Numbered from the stretch's first letter, positions 24,595-32,992 are shown. The stretch is 64,000 bases of DNA from Actinomadura macrotermitis (GCF_009604375.1 NZ_WEGH01000003.1:1364001-1428000); one strand, 5' to 3'. Translations and numbers: made by a program. The notes: generated by a model from the letters alone, not told the origin.

Positions 24595-25890
24595 TCAGCC
24601 GCCGGTGAGGGCGCGCAGCTCCCGCGCGGCGGGCAACGCCCGCGCCGGCCCGGGGAGTGCCTGGATGATGCGCTTTGTCTGGTGGCCGATCAGCGTCGTG
24701 CGCTGACCCGCCTCCACGACGGGCGCGAGAGTGGCCAGGGCGTGGCGCAGGCCTTCGCCGACGTCCCGCCGCTGGATCAGCGCCATCGCACGGTATAGGG
24801 CGGTCTGCGCCCGAGCGTGGGTCAGCTCGGCCGGGTAGCGGGCCAGCGCCCGGTCGAGCGCGTCGGCGGCCCGCGCGTCGCCGATGCGCGCCAGCGTCGC
24901 CCCCTGGACGGCCCACAGCGTGGACTCCGGCCATGACCAGGCGGGGATCTGGTCACGGGTGTCGGCGTCCGGCAGCGCCTCCGCCACCCGCTCGACGGCG
25001 TGCAACGCGGCCTGCGTCGCGCGGGCGTCGCCGACCTCGGCGGCCAGGTAGGCCCGCGCAGTCAGCGCCCGCGCCAGCCCGACGCCGGGCCGCCCGCGCG
25101 CCAGGGTGACCGCCTCGTCGACCAGCCCCGCCGTGACCGGCAGGGGGCGCCCGCCGTGCAGCGACCGCAGGCCCTCACGGGCCCGCACCCACACCGCGAG
25201 GTCGCGGTCCCCCGAGGCGTCGGCGGCCCGGCGGCTGGTGCGCCACCACCGCCACGCGGCGCGGTACTCGCCGAGATCGCACAGGTCCTCGGCCAGCAGC
25301 GCCGACAACCGGGAGGCGACCCGGCACAGGCCGGCCCGTGTCGTTTCCGGCAGATCGCGCTCAAGGACATCCCGCAACTCGCCCAGTTCGACCGCCAGCT
25401 CGGGGGCGAGGCGACCGGTGACCCCGGTCCAGTACGCGTGACCGTACTCCTGAACGGTGCGCTCCCAGCCGTCGAGGTCGGGCATGTCCCCGAACATCCG
25501 CCCGAGTCCGGCGCGCAGCTCTTCCAGCGGGGCCAGGACCGGTGCGACCGTGGCGCCCAGGGCGACGGCCGCGGCGTCCTGCATGAGCCGGCGCCGTCTC
25601 ACCTCGTCCTCGCTTTCGGGGGAGGCCGTTTCCTTCAAGCTACCCGGCGGCGGCGCGGGGAAAAGGTCCGCTTCATTCAGCGTGAACGCGGTGGCGTAGG
25701 CGGACGCCCAGTCGCGCGGGTGGTGCCTGCCGCGCTCCCAGTCGAGGATCTGCCGCACCAGCGACGAAACGCGCCTGCGCTCCGGCGGGGCGCCGATGGC
25801 CTTCAGCAGCTCGCGCGCCATGCGGTGCTTGTTCCAGCCGCGTTTCTCACGCTCGGCACGCAGGCGCGGGCCGGTCTCGGTGGTCGTCAC
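24595..25890 (-). CDS. XRE-family regulator with TPR-like C-terminus
   Basis: A 431-residue actinomycete regulator. Residues 1-70 form a helix-turn-helix (GPRLRAEREKRGWNKHRMARELLKAIG ... VRQILDWERGRHHPRDW), and the rest is helical, Ala/Arg/Leu-rich and TPR-like (AWRWWRTSRRAADASGDRDLAVWVR). Such proteins are abundant in Streptomyces-type genomes with unknown ligands. GTG after GAGGT was chosen; an in-frame GTG two codons upstream is possible. It is divergent from a 90-residue protein gene, which it may regulate. Confidence 0.8.
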   Translation of the reverse strand: MTTTETGPRLRAEREKRGWNKHRMARELLKAIGAPPERRRVSSLVRQILDWERGRHHPRDWASAYATAFTLNEADLFPAPPPGSLKETASPESEDEVRRRRLMQDAAAVALGATVAPVLAPLEELRAGLGRMFGDMPDLDGWERTVQEYGHAYWTGVTGRLAPELAVELGELRDVLERDLPETTRAGLCRVASRLSALLAEDLCDLGEYRAAWRWWRTSRRAADASGDRDLAVWVRAREGLRSLHGGRPLPVTAGLVDEAVTLARGRPGVGLARALTARAYLAAEVGDARATQAALHAVERVAEALPDADTRDQIPAWSWPESTLWAVQGATLARIGDARAADALDRALARYPAELTHARAQTALYRAMALIQRRDVGEGLRHALATLAPVVEAGQRTTLIGHQTKRIIQALPGPARALPAARELRALTGG

Positions 25891-26023
25891 ACTCACCTCG
25901 CTACACCCGGAGGACCCCGGACGCTCAACCCTCCGGGCGGCCTCTTCAGTCTCCGCCTTCCGGGCGCTCCGCGCAGCCGATGAGCTGGACTTCATCGACC
26001 CAGCGTGAAGGAGTGGCTACCGG

Positions 26024-26296
26024 ATGGATGTGCCTCGGTTGTACTCGTGGGACGTCGAACAGGGCGGGGCCGGGGGCGTGACCGACGATCCGGTGCGCGC
26101 CATCGACCATGTGAACACGGCGCTGGCCTCTTCTCCCCCGGGCACCTGCGCGGTCGTGAAGCGGGTGCAACTGTCCATCGGGCTTGTTCCCGGTTACCTG
26201 CTGGTCGCAGAAGTCGGGCGGGCGCGGCGCGATCAGGTCACCGGGCACGTGGTGTGGGAGGTCGTCCAGGTCCCGCCGATGCGGCTGAGAAGATAA
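26024..26296 (+). CDS. small hypothetical protein, 90 residues
   Basis: Begins MDVPRLYSWDVEQGGAGGV, with GAAGGAG upstream. An N-terminal helix (DDPVRAIDHVNTALASS) is followed by beta-strand-rich sequence (CAVVKRVQLSIG, YLLVAEVGRARR, HVVWEVVQVPP). No family recognised. It lies divergent from an XRE-TPR regulator and 38 bp upstream of a SUKH-4-like gene, suggesting a small operon. Confidence 0.65.
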   Translation: MDVPRLYSWDVEQGGAGGVTDDPVRAIDHVNTALASSPPGTCAVVKRVQLSIGLVPGYLLVAEVGRARRDQVTGHVVWEVVQVPPMRLRR

Positions 26297-26334
26297 GGCC
26301 AGGTGAAGGGATCGAGCGGTGGAGGTTGCCGGGC

Positions 26335-26826
26335 ATGTTGTGGCCGCCGTATGACGCGGGCTCGCTGGAGCGGCTGGGGCTGGGCGGCGAGGCGGCGTCC
26401 GCGCTGGGCGGGCAGGGGCTGCCGGCCGACTGCAACCGCATGTTCGTGCGGGACCCGGCCCGGGAGCTGGAGGTCCGCGATCTTCCGCAGGGCCGGGCGG
26501 CGTTCCTGGGCGCGTTCGAGGACGGCGTCAACACGTACTGGCTGCTCATCGACAGCGGCGAAGTCTGGATGGCCCGCGGCTATGAAGGCCGGCAGTACGG
26601 GCTGGTCAACTCGTCGGTCGAGGGCCTGCAGCAGATCCTGGCGGCGTGGGTGGCGTTCACCCGCTCGGGCAGGAGCGACGAGGACGACGACTACGAGGAC
26701 TACGTCGAAGACGTGATCGAGCGGGCCCGGCAAAGCGATCCGCGCGTGTTCGAAGACGAGGATTCTTGGTGGTCGCGCGTCTTCGAGGAGGTCGAGCTCG
26801 GCGTCCTCGCCCCGGAAGAGGCGTAG
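26335..26826 (+). CDS. SUKH-4 family immunity-like protein
   Basis: A 163-residue acidic protein. GLPADCNRMFVRDP, FEDGVNTYWLLIDSGEVWMARG, VNSSVEGLQQILAAWVAF and the acidic C-terminal tail follow the SUKH-4 pattern, a superfamily of immunity proteins that neutralise polymorphic toxins by direct binding. GGAGG lies 9 bp before the ATG. No toxin gene is adjacent, so it is an orphan immunity candidate, or it has another ligand-binding role as some SUKH proteins do. Confidence 0.7.
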   Translation: MLWPPYDAGSLERLGLGGEAASALGGQGLPADCNRMFVRDPARELEVRDLPQGRAAFLGAFEDGVNTYWLLIDSGEVWMARGYEGRQYGLVNSSVEGLQQILAAWVAFTRSGRSDEDDDYEDYVEDVIERARQSDPRVFEDEDSWWSRVFEEVELGVLAPEEA

Positions 26827-26961
26827 GCGGCTAGGGCGTTTCTGCTGGATCTCGGGTCATGCCGGGCACATCAAGCGCGACTACGTCTTCAACCGCACCC
26901 TCACCATTGCCGCGATCAAGATCGGGCTCCGGTCGCCGTCCGCGTTCCACCGCCCGCGGGC

Positions 26962-27669
26962 TCAGCGGTGGGCGCGCAGGATCGGGGCCCAGGGGTCGCG
27001 GGGTGCACTGCGGGCGAACTCGGCTGCGGTGTCGGGGGACGTGCGGTTGGGGAACGTGGGCTGGAGCCAGGTCACGGTGACGTAGTGGCCGAGGCCGGTG
27101 ACGTGCGCGCGCTCCCACCTTGCCCCTTTGGGGAAATTGACGGTCATCGGAATCCTCACGAAGCCGGTCTTGCGGGTGAGCGCCTGGCGCAGGCGTTCGG
27201 CGGACTTCTGGTCGCGTACGTCGATCACGGCCAGCAGCGCATGGTAGGAGCCGTCGGTGCTGTGGTAGACGGTGCGGGCGACCTGGGTGCAGCCGGTGCC
27301 CGGCAGTACCTTGTCGAGCTTCCAGAGCATGTCCTCGCAGGGGGCCCGGACCCGTTCCACCTGGCGGTAGGTCAGCTTGCCCGACCTGCTCTGGACCTGC
27401 TTGGCCCGGTCACCGGACAGTTCCGCCTCAGTGAGGACACCCGACTTCGCCGGGCGGATCGCGAGCTTTTCGTCCCGGACCACGGGGCTGCCCTCCAACG
27501 TGGAGGGCAGCACCTTGTCCTCAGGCAACCGGTACGTCTTCATATGCCTCCCGGGCTTTTCGGGAAGGGACCTGTAACCGAAGCGGGGCTGGAACCCGCA
27601 GGTGCCGACGAGGAACGCGAGTGCGACGGCGATGGCGGCACCAAGGGCATTGCGCTGGAAGGTGGTCAT
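26962..27669 (-). CDS. exported or membrane-anchored hypothetical protein
   Basis: A 235-residue protein. An N-terminal hydrophobic segment (NALGAAIAVALAFLVGTCGF) could be a signal anchor; the Cys is not in a good lipobox. The soluble part contains LTEAELSGDRAKQV, CEDMLWKLDKVLPGTGC (two Cys, perhaps a disulfide) and DGSYHALLAVIDVRDQKSAERL. No family recognised; the balance of strands and helices resembles actinomycete surface proteins of unknown role. Upstream 250 bp hold no gene or clear repeat. Confidence 0.6.
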   Translation of the reverse strand: MTTFQRNALGAAIAVALAFLVGTCGFQPRFGYRSLPEKPGRHMKTYRLPEDKVLPSTLEGSPVVRDEKLAIRPAKSGVLTEAELSGDRAKQVQSRSGKLTYRQVERVRAPCEDMLWKLDKVLPGTGCTQVARTVYHSTDGSYHALLAVIDVRDQKSAERLRQALTRKTGFVRIPMTVNFPKGARWERAHVTGLGHYVTVTWLQPTFPNRTSPDTAAEFARSAPRDPWAPILRAHR

Positions 27670-27921
27670 GACGCGCACGCTAAGCGGGAACCCCACCCGC
27701 CCAGGAGGGCTCCGCGTCCCCCTCCCAGCGGGACAGAAAACGGGACGGGAGCGGGGACCCCTGCGCCTGGTTCCGGGGATTGGAAGAACTCTCCGGCCAC
27801 ATAGTGACCGCGTTTCACCAGGGTGATCCGACATGCCTCGGAGCACCGCGCCGCTTCCCGGAGATCCGCGGTCGCACCGGTCGCGCTCCCCGAGTCCGCC
27901 CGAGTTCCGCCCGAAACGGCC

Positions 27922-28440
27922 TTAGTCGGCGCGGCGGTAGTGGCGGGCGGCGCGGGCCCGGTTGCCGCAGGCCACCGAGCACCACTCCTGGCGCGGGTGC
28001 CGCTTGATGAAGTACAGGACGCAGCGGGGCGCCGGGCAGGCGCGGACCCGCTCCACCTCCGGGCCCGCGAAGAAGTCGATGGCCGCGTGGGCGAGCCGGG
28101 CGTCGGCGGCGGTGTCCTGGGTGCGCTCCTGCCAGCCGTCGGTCCAGTCGAGGCGGCGGACGACGGGTGCCGCAGCGGCGTTGACCAGCGCGAGCGCCTC
28201 GGGGAACGGCGGCAGCCGTGAGGCGTCCGCCGCGCTCGGCGGGGCCGGGGCGACGGCCCGCGCGAACAGGGCCCGGACGGCCTGGCGGAGCGCCACCATC
28301 CCGGCGTGGTCATCAGAGGGGGGCAGCCCCTGGGCCTGCAGCCAGGCAGCGAGGCCCTCGGGGGTGTCGAGGGCGTCGGTCAGGCCGCTCCGGGTGGCGC
28401 GGATCGTGCTCGCGAAGCGCAGGGCCAGCGGATCGTCCAT
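27922..28440 (-). CDS. CGNR zinc-finger regulator (ABATE domain)
   Basis: A 172-residue protein. The N-terminal ABATE-type domain covers about residues 1-120, and the C-terminus has the zinc finger: CPAPRCVLYFIKRHPRQEWCSVACGNRARAARHY, with four Cys and the diagnostic CGNR. CGNR proteins are predicted stress-linked transcription regulators. It is divergent from an AhpD-like gene across an 80-bp region filled with repeated dyads, which fits autoregulation and control of that neighbour. Confidence 0.9.
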   Translation of the reverse strand: MDDPLALRFASTIRATRSGLTDALDTPEGLAAWLQAQGLPPSDDHAGMVALRQAVRALFARAVAPAPPSAADASRLPPFPEALALVNAAAAPVVRRLDWTDGWQERTQDTAADARLAHAAIDFFAGPEVERVRACPAPRCVLYFIKRHPRQEWCSVACGNRARAARHYRRAD

Positions 28441-28450
28441 GCCCCCATTC

Positions 28451-28516
28451 TAACGGATGGACGATGAAAGTTCCGTTGTGTTATAACGGTATCCGTCGCA
28501 AGGTTCCGTTATAAGG
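28451..28516. promoter_or_regulatory. tandem operator array in CGNR/AhpD-like divergent promoter
   Basis: TAACGG occurs at 28451 and 28484, and TTCCGTT at 28471 and 28504, so both elements repeat with a 33-bp period (about three helical turns). Within each unit they form a dyad. In addition TTATAACGG (28481) and CCGTTATAA (28505) are perfect 9-bp inverted arms. The AT-rich sequence stands out against the local GC content. Confidence 0.7.
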
Positions 28517-28520
28517 ATCA

Positions 28521-29018
28521 ATGATGATCAAGCCCGTGCAGGACGACCCCAAACTGGACGACCTGGCCAAGCGCCTCCCCCGGGTGCCCAACATGCTGCG
28601 CGTCATGGCCAACTCCCCCGCCGTGCTGGACGGCTACCTCGGCCTGTCCCGCTCGCTGAAGAAGGGCACCCTGCCCGCCGCCACCAGCGAGCGGATCGCC
28701 CTCACCGTCGGCGCCGCCAACGGCTGCGGCTACTGCGTCGCCGCGCACACCTACAGCGGCAAGAAGGCCGCCGGCCTCAGCGACGCCGAGGTCGAGGCCG
28801 CCAAGGCCGGCGCCTCCGCCGACCCCAAGGAGGCCGCCGCCGTCGCCTTCGCCCGGGAACTGACGGAGTCGCGGGGCAACGCCGATCCCGCCGCGGCCCG
28901 CGCCGCCGGATGGAGCGACGAGCAGATCCTGGAGATCATCGCGCTGGTCGCCCTGCAGACCCTCACCAACTACGTCAACAAGGTCGGCGGGACCGAGAAC
29001 GACTGGCCGCCGGCGTGA
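28521..29018 (+). CDS. carboxymuconolactone decarboxylase-family (AhpD-like) protein
   Basis: A 165-residue helical protein. GAANGCGYCVAAHTYSGKKAAGL near residues 70-92 contains the redox-active CxxC and downstream His of the AhpD/CMD family, so a thiol peroxidase or disulfide-reductase role is likely. AAGGA precedes the ATG. It is divergent from the CGNR regulator and coupled by GTGA overlap to an HPP-type membrane protein, giving a small stress operon. Confidence 0.9.
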   Translation: MMIKPVQDDPKLDDLAKRLPRVPNMLRVMANSPAVLDGYLGLSRSLKKGTLPAATSERIALTVGAANGCGYCVAAHTYSGKKAAGLSDAEVEAAKAGASADPKEAAAVAFARELTESRGNADPAAARAAGWSDEQILEIIALVALQTLTNYVNKVGGTENDWPPA

Positions 29019-29440
29019 CCGCCCTGCTGCGCCCGGCCTGGACGACGCTGGTCTTCCTGGTCCCGCTCGCCGTGGTGCAGGCGGTCGCCGCCGAGCCGCT
29101 GCTCGCGCCGCCGCTCGCCGCGTCCGCCGCGCTGGTCGCGACCACCCCCGACGCGCCGCCCGCCCGGCCGTCGGCGGTGCTGCTCGGCCATCTGGTGTCG
29201 GTCGCGGCCGGGCTCGCCGCGGCGTTCGCCGCCGGGCCCGGCCCGCTCGCGGCAACGGTCGCGGCGGGCGTCTCGGTCGCGGCGATGGTGGCGGCCAAGC
29301 GCTTCCACGCCCCGGCCGTGGCGTCGGCGGCGCTGGCCGGGATCGGCGGCGCGCTCATGCCCGCCGCCGCGCTGCTCGCGGGGGCCGCGGCGATCGTCGG
29401 GCTCGCCGCACTGCCGAGGCTCCTGCCTCAATCCGGGTAA
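29015..29440 (+). CDS. HPP-family integral membrane protein
   Basis: A 141-residue protein with four hydrophobic helices (TTLVFLVPLAVVQAVAA, AASAALVATT, LVSVAAGLAAAFAAG, AAALLAGAAAIVGLAAL). The PSAVLLGHLVSVAAGL segment after a Pro-rich loop matches the HPP family, members of which have been linked to nitrite transport in chloroplasts; bacterial roles are largely unknown. The canonical HPP tripeptide is not evident, so assignment is by topology and local similarity. GTG start overlaps the previous stop. Confidence 0.6.
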   Translation: MTALLRPAWTTLVFLVPLAVVQAVAAEPLLAPPLAASAALVATTPDAPPARPSAVLLGHLVSVAAGLAAAFAAGPGPLAATVAAGVSVAAMVAAKRFHAPAVASAALAGIGGALMPAAALLAGAAAIVGLAALPRLLPQSG

Positions 29441-29497
29441 CCCCAGGGTCGGGTCAGGGGCGTCCCCGATACCGCGCGGGGTGCCAGGGCCACCACC

Positions 29498-30724
29498 ATG
29501 GTGGACATGGCCGAGCAGCCCGTTAAGGAAGAACAGACCTACAAGCGGATCGCCCGCGTCCCCGAGGGGCGCATCATCGCCGGCGTGTGCACCGGCCTCG
29601 GCCGGTACACCGGGATCGACCCCGTGGTGTTCCGGGTCGGGTTCGGCATCCTGGTCCTCGCGCACGGGCAGGGCATCCTGCTCTACATCGCGGCCGCGCT
29701 CCTCATGCCGGCCGCGCCCGACACCGGTTCCCTCGCCGAGCAGCTGTTCAAGCGCTGGTTCGACGGGAACGCGGTGCTGGCCCTCCTCGGCGCGCTGCTC
29801 TGCCTCGGCGTCGCCGGGACGCTGGTCGGCGGGGGCGTCTCGACCGACTCGATCGCGACGCTGACGGTGTTCGGCCTGGTCCTGCTGGTCGCCCACGCGC
29901 GCGGCGTCGACCTGGCCGGCGTGGCGCGCGGCCTGCCCGAGCGCATGCAGGGGCATCCGCCCACGCCGGGGGCCGATCCGGATCCGGCCCCGGGGCCGAT
30001 CTCGCTCGACAAGTACGTCCCCTCCGGCGGCGGCGTGCCCGACGGGATGATCGACCTGGCCGCCTACGGGGCGTCCGACACGCTGACGCGGCCGCCGGCG
30101 GCCCCCCGGAAGGACAAGCGGTCCCCGCTGACCTTCTTCACCGTCCTGGCCGCCTGCGGGGTGGGCGCGGCGACGGTGCCGCTGGCGCGCAGCCACCCGG
30201 AGCCGCAGGCGCTCATGATCGTGGCGGCGGCCGCCCTCGCGGTCGTCGGCGGCGGCCTGCTGCTCGGCGGTTTCTTCCGGGTCCACGGCCTCGCCACGGT
30301 GGGGACGCTGCTGACCTTCACACTGCTGGCGGGTGGGGTGGCGAACGAAGTGCCCAAGGGAAGCCGTTTCGGCGACGTCGAGTGGAGGCCCGTCGACATG
30401 ACCAGCGCCCAGCAGGCCTACCGGCTCGGGGTGGGGACGGCGACGCTGGACCTGACGGCGCTGCCGGTCCGGTCCGGGCAGCGGGTCGTCGTCAGCGCCG
30501 AGGTGCTGTTCGGCGAGCTGAACGTGCGGCTGCCCGCCGGCGCGCGGGTGGAGCTGAACGCCCAGGTCGGCCTCGGCGACCTGAAGGTGCGCCAGCGCAC
30601 GTTCAGCGGCCCGAACGCCCGGACGACGCAGGTGCTGGAACCCGAGGGCGGCCCGGCCGACCCGCCGGTGATCGAGCTGCGGGTGCGCGGCCGGTTCGGT
30701 GACGTGGAGGTGTCGCATGGCTAG
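29498..30724 (+). CDS. PspC-domain membrane protein with LiaF-like C-terminus
   Basis: A 408-residue protein. The PspC domain is at residues 17-70 (RIARVPEGRIIAGVCTGLGRYTGIDPVVFRVGFG). Four to five further helices follow to about residue 270, then a soluble C-terminal region of beta-strand repeats (GVGTATLDLTAL, VFGELNVRLPAGARVELNAQVGLGDLKV, RGRFGDVEVSHG), the pattern of LiaF/DUF2154-type domains. These proteins take part in envelope-stress signalling. An alternative ATG lies three codons in. The stop overlaps the start of the next gene by 8 bp. Confidence 0.88.
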   Translation: MVDMAEQPVKEEQTYKRIARVPEGRIIAGVCTGLGRYTGIDPVVFRVGFGILVLAHGQGILLYIAAALLMPAAPDTGSLAEQLFKRWFDGNAVLALLGALLCLGVAGTLVGGGVSTDSIATLTVFGLVLLVAHARGVDLAGVARGLPERMQGHPPTPGADPDPAPGPISLDKYVPSGGGVPDGMIDLAAYGASDTLTRPPAAPRKDKRSPLTFFTVLAACGVGAATVPLARSHPEPQALMIVAAAALAVVGGGLLLGGFFRVHGLATVGTLLTFTLLAGGVANEVPKGSRFGDVEWRPVDMTSAQQAYRLGVGTATLDLTALPVRSGQRVVVSAEVLFGELNVRLPAGARVELNAQVGLGDLKVRQRTFSGPNARTTQVLEPEGGPADPPVIELRVRGRFGDVEVSHG

Positions 30725-30908
30725 GCGCGGATTCGACGCCGGCACGGTGGTGACCGGATTGTTCTTCCTGGCGGTGGCCGGGATCTTCCTGGCCGGCGGC
30801 CTGGCGGGGCGGCTGCCGGTGCGGCTGGAGATCCTCGCCCCGGCGGTCGTGGTGGGGCTCGGGCTGACCGGGTTCGTGCGGATCCTGACCCGCCGCTTCC
30901 GCAGGTGA
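30717..30908 (+). CDS. small two-helix membrane protein
   Basis: 63 residues: a basic start MARRGFD, two transmembrane helices (TVVTGLFFLAVAGIFLAGGL and LEILAPAVVVGLGLTGFVRIL) and a basic RRFRR tail. The ATG lies inside the final codons of the PspC gene (ATGGCTAG), so expression is coupled. Similar small proteins accompany PspC-type genes in actinomycetes; it probably joins the same membrane complex. Confidence 0.75.
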   Translation: MARRGFDAGTVVTGLFFLAVAGIFLAGGLAGRLPVRLEILAPAVVVGLGLTGFVRILTRRFRR

Positions 30909-30965
30909 CGCGAATCACTCCGCGATCGGGAACAGTCGAAACGGACACCGGGGTTGAATGTCCCC

Positions 30966-31052
30966 GTGAGGTTCTCCGCGAAGTGGGTATGGCTCGTCGC
31001 CCGGCTGCACATCGATCTGTGCCGCCTGGCGAGCGTGCTGTGTCGGGGCTGA
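30966..31052 (+). CDS. putative leader peptide ahead of the SDF symporter
   Basis: A 28-codon reading frame beginning with GTG (VRFSAKWVWLVARLHIDL) and ending CRLASVLCRG, with Cys at positions 19 and 26. The RLHIDLCRLAS-x-LC pattern is that of the short leader peptides found upstream of actinobacterial sulfur and transport genes. It stops 75 bp before the symporter start, and a perfect hairpin lies in that interval. A role as cysteine-sensing attenuator is inferred. There is no strong ribosome site. Confidence 0.65.
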   Translation: MRFSAKWVWLVARLHIDLCRLASVLCRG

Positions 31053-31072
31053 CCGCTCCCCCCTCTTCCCCG

Positions 31073-31099
31073 CGCCGTCCGTGTCGTGCCCGGACGGCG
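31073..31099 (+). promoter_or_regulatory. attenuator-like hairpin between leader peptide and symporter
   Basis: CGCCGTCCG and CGGACGGCG are perfect 9-bp arms around a 9-base loop, starting 21 bp after the leader stop and ending 28 bp before the symporter GTG. It could act as a terminator or mask translation depending on ribosome position on the leader. Confidence 0.55.
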
Positions 31100-31126
31100 T
31101 CCCTCTGACCTGCGGAGTCCCTACCC

Positions 31127-32440
31127 GTGAACCTGCGTGTCTGGCAGTGGCAGTTCTGGCAGCAGATCGTGCTGTCCCTCGTGCTCGGCGTGGCCGCCGG
31201 CGCACTGATCAACAACCTCGGTGACGGCGAGAAGATCGCCACCGACTGGCTCGACCCGTTCGGCGGCGTCTACACCAGCCTGCTGAAGGTCGTGGTGGTG
31301 CCGCTGGTGTTCGCCGCGATCGTGGTGAGCATCGGCCGGCTGCGCGGCGTCGGCGGCGTGGCCCGGCTGACCGGCAAGACCCTCGGCTGGTTCGTCGTCA
31401 CCTCGGCGATCTCCACCGCGGTCGGCCTCGCCGTCGCGCTGCTGGTCGACCCCGGCAAGGGCGTCGGCAAGCTGGCCAGCGAGAGCGCCGAGACCGAGGC
31501 GGTCACCTGGACCCAGATCCTGCACAACCTGTTCCCGTCCAACATCGTCAAGGCGATGGCCGAGGGCAACGTGCTCGGCGTGGTCACCTTCGCCGTCCTG
31601 TTCGGCGCGGCGCTGGTCGCGCTCGGCGAGCGCGGCGAGCGGCTGACCGCCCTGGTCGACGACGTCTACGCCGTCATGCAGAAGATCGTCTGGTGGGTGG
31701 TGCGGCTCACCCCGATCGGCTCGTTCTTCCTGATCGCCTCGGTGGTGGCGACCTACGGCCCGAGCACGCTGGCCCCGCTGGCCAAGTTCACCGGCGCCAT
31801 CTACCTCGCCGTCGCGATCATGCTGGTCGTCGGCTACCCGGTGCTGCTGCGCGTCTTCGGCCGCGTCTCGCCGCTGAAGTTCTACCGCAACACCTGGCCG
31901 GCGCTGCAGTTCGCGTTCGTGTCGTCGTCGTCGCTGGCCACGCTGCCGATCGCGCAGCGGGTGCAGGTCGAGCGCAACGGCGTGCAGCGCGAGTACGCCA
32001 GCTTCGTCCAGCCGCTCGGCGCGACCATCAAGTTCGACGGCTGCGGCGCGATCTACCCGGCCGTCGCGGCGGTGTTCGTCGCGCAGTACACCGGCGTGCA
32101 CCTCAGCATCGGCCAGTACCTGCTGATCGCGCTCGCCGCGGTGATCGGGCAGCTCGGCACCGGCGGCACCCCCGGCCCGGCGCTGGTCGCGCTGACGCTG
32201 ACGCTGACCACGGTCGGCCTGCCGCTCGCCGCGGTCGGCTACCTGATCGCCATCGACAAGGTGATCGACATGGCCCGCACCACGCTGAACGTGACCGGCC
32301 AGCTGGCCGTCCCGGTGATCGTGGCGCGGTCGCAGGGGCTGCTGGACGAGGACGTCTACAACGGCGCGCCCGTCGAGCTGACCTCCGCCGAGGCCGAGGC
32401 GAAGGAGGAGGCCGAGCACAAGGTGCCCGCCCTCGCCTGA
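31127..32440 (+). CDS. SDF-family amino acid:cation symporter, probable cystine/cysteine uptake
   Basis: A 437-residue DAACS (dicarboxylate/amino acid:cation symporter) protein. FVSSSSLATLPIAQ is the serine-rich reentrant loop of hairpin 1, and GATIKFDGCGAIYPAVAAVFVAQ replaces the NMDGT-type helix 7 of glutamate carriers. GGTPGPALVALTLTL is hairpin 2. The KFDGCG substitution and the leader peptide favour a non-dicarboxylate substrate; TcyP-type cystine carriers belong to this family. Substrate is inferred. It converges on the cysteine dioxygenase-like gene across a shared terminator. Confidence 0.85.
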   Translation: MNLRVWQWQFWQQIVLSLVLGVAAGALINNLGDGEKIATDWLDPFGGVYTSLLKVVVVPLVFAAIVVSIGRLRGVGGVARLTGKTLGWFVVTSAISTAVGLAVALLVDPGKGVGKLASESAETEAVTWTQILHNLFPSNIVKAMAEGNVLGVVTFAVLFGAALVALGERGERLTALVDDVYAVMQKIVWWVVRLTPIGSFFLIASVVATYGPSTLAPLAKFTGAIYLAVAIMLVVGYPVLLRVFGRVSPLKFYRNTWPALQFAFVSSSSLATLPIAQRVQVERNGVQREYASFVQPLGATIKFDGCGAIYPAVAAVFVAQYTGVHLSIGQYLLIALAAVIGQLGTGGTPGPALVALTLTLTTVGLPLAAVGYLIAIDKVIDMARTTLNVTGQLAVPVIVARSQGLLDEDVYNGAPVELTSAEAEAKEEAEHKVPALA

Positions 32441-32449
32441 CCCCCGTGA

Positions 32450-32484
32450 GGAACGCCCCCGCGCAGTCCGCGCGGGGGCGTTCC
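32450..32484. terminator. bidirectional terminator
   Basis: GGAACGCCCCCGCG pairs perfectly over 14 bp with CGCGGGGGCGTTCC across a 7-base loop. It lies between the convergent symporter and cysteine dioxygenase-like genes, 9 bp after the former's stop and 7 bp after the latter's. Confidence 0.9.
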
Positions 32485-32491
32485 GTCGTTC

Positions 32492-32923
32492 CTAGGCCGG
32501 CAGGCCGGCGTGCAGGGTGATCGCGTAGCCGGGGCCGGGGTTGGCCAGCCCGTGGGTGTGCCGGCCGCCGTGCACCCGGACCCGGTTGGTGCGCAGCGGC
32601 CGCCCGGTGACGCCGTCGGCGGAGATGACGGTCTCGGCGAGCTCGCCCGAGGTCAGCGCGCTGACCTCGGTGCCGGAGTGGTCGTGCAGGGACGTGCGGT
32701 GGCCGGGCGGCCAGGTCGTCAGCCAGAGCCGGACGCCGTCGACGTCGCCGATGCGCACCCGCACGGGCGCGTCCGGCTCGAACCGGGCCAGCGCCCACCA
32801 GTCGCCGGGGCGGGCGGCCAGGTCGAGGATGCGGGCGGCGAGCTGGCCGACGGTCGGCGGGCGGCGCGCCAGCACGCGGCCGTGCGGATCGTCCTGGCCG
32901 CGCATGGTGAGGTCGGGAACCAT
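32492..32923 (-). CDS. cysteine dioxygenase-type cupin protein
   Basis: A 143-residue cupin. TTWPPGHRTSLHDHSGTEVSALTSGELAETV contains the HxH...E-like metal ligands, and VHGGRHTHGLANPGPGYAITLHAGLPA the third His and the C-terminal strand typical of bacterial cysteine dioxygenase type I, which oxidises cysteine to cysteine sulfinate with iron. GAAGGA precedes the ATG. A Cys-rich leader peptide lies 69 bp upstream, which supports a cysteine substrate. Confidence 0.82.
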   Translation of the reverse strand: MVPDLTMRGQDDPHGRVLARRPPTVGQLAARILDLAARPGDWWALARFEPDAPVRVRIGDVDGVRLWLTTWPPGHRTSLHDHSGTEVSALTSGELAETVISADGVTGRPLRTNRVRVHGGRHTHGLANPGPGYAITLHAGLPA

Positions 32924-32992
32924 CACAGGTCCTTCGTGTGTCAAGACGGAAGAGAACGGCGGGGAGACGTCACCCGCGGAAGATCGCCGAGG

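Noticed and set aside
26829..26961. Possible gene fragment with GHIKRDYVFNRTLTIAAIKI in one frame
   Set aside because: Suggestive of a protein remnant, but I could not match it to a family and both sides lose the frame; not enough to annotate.
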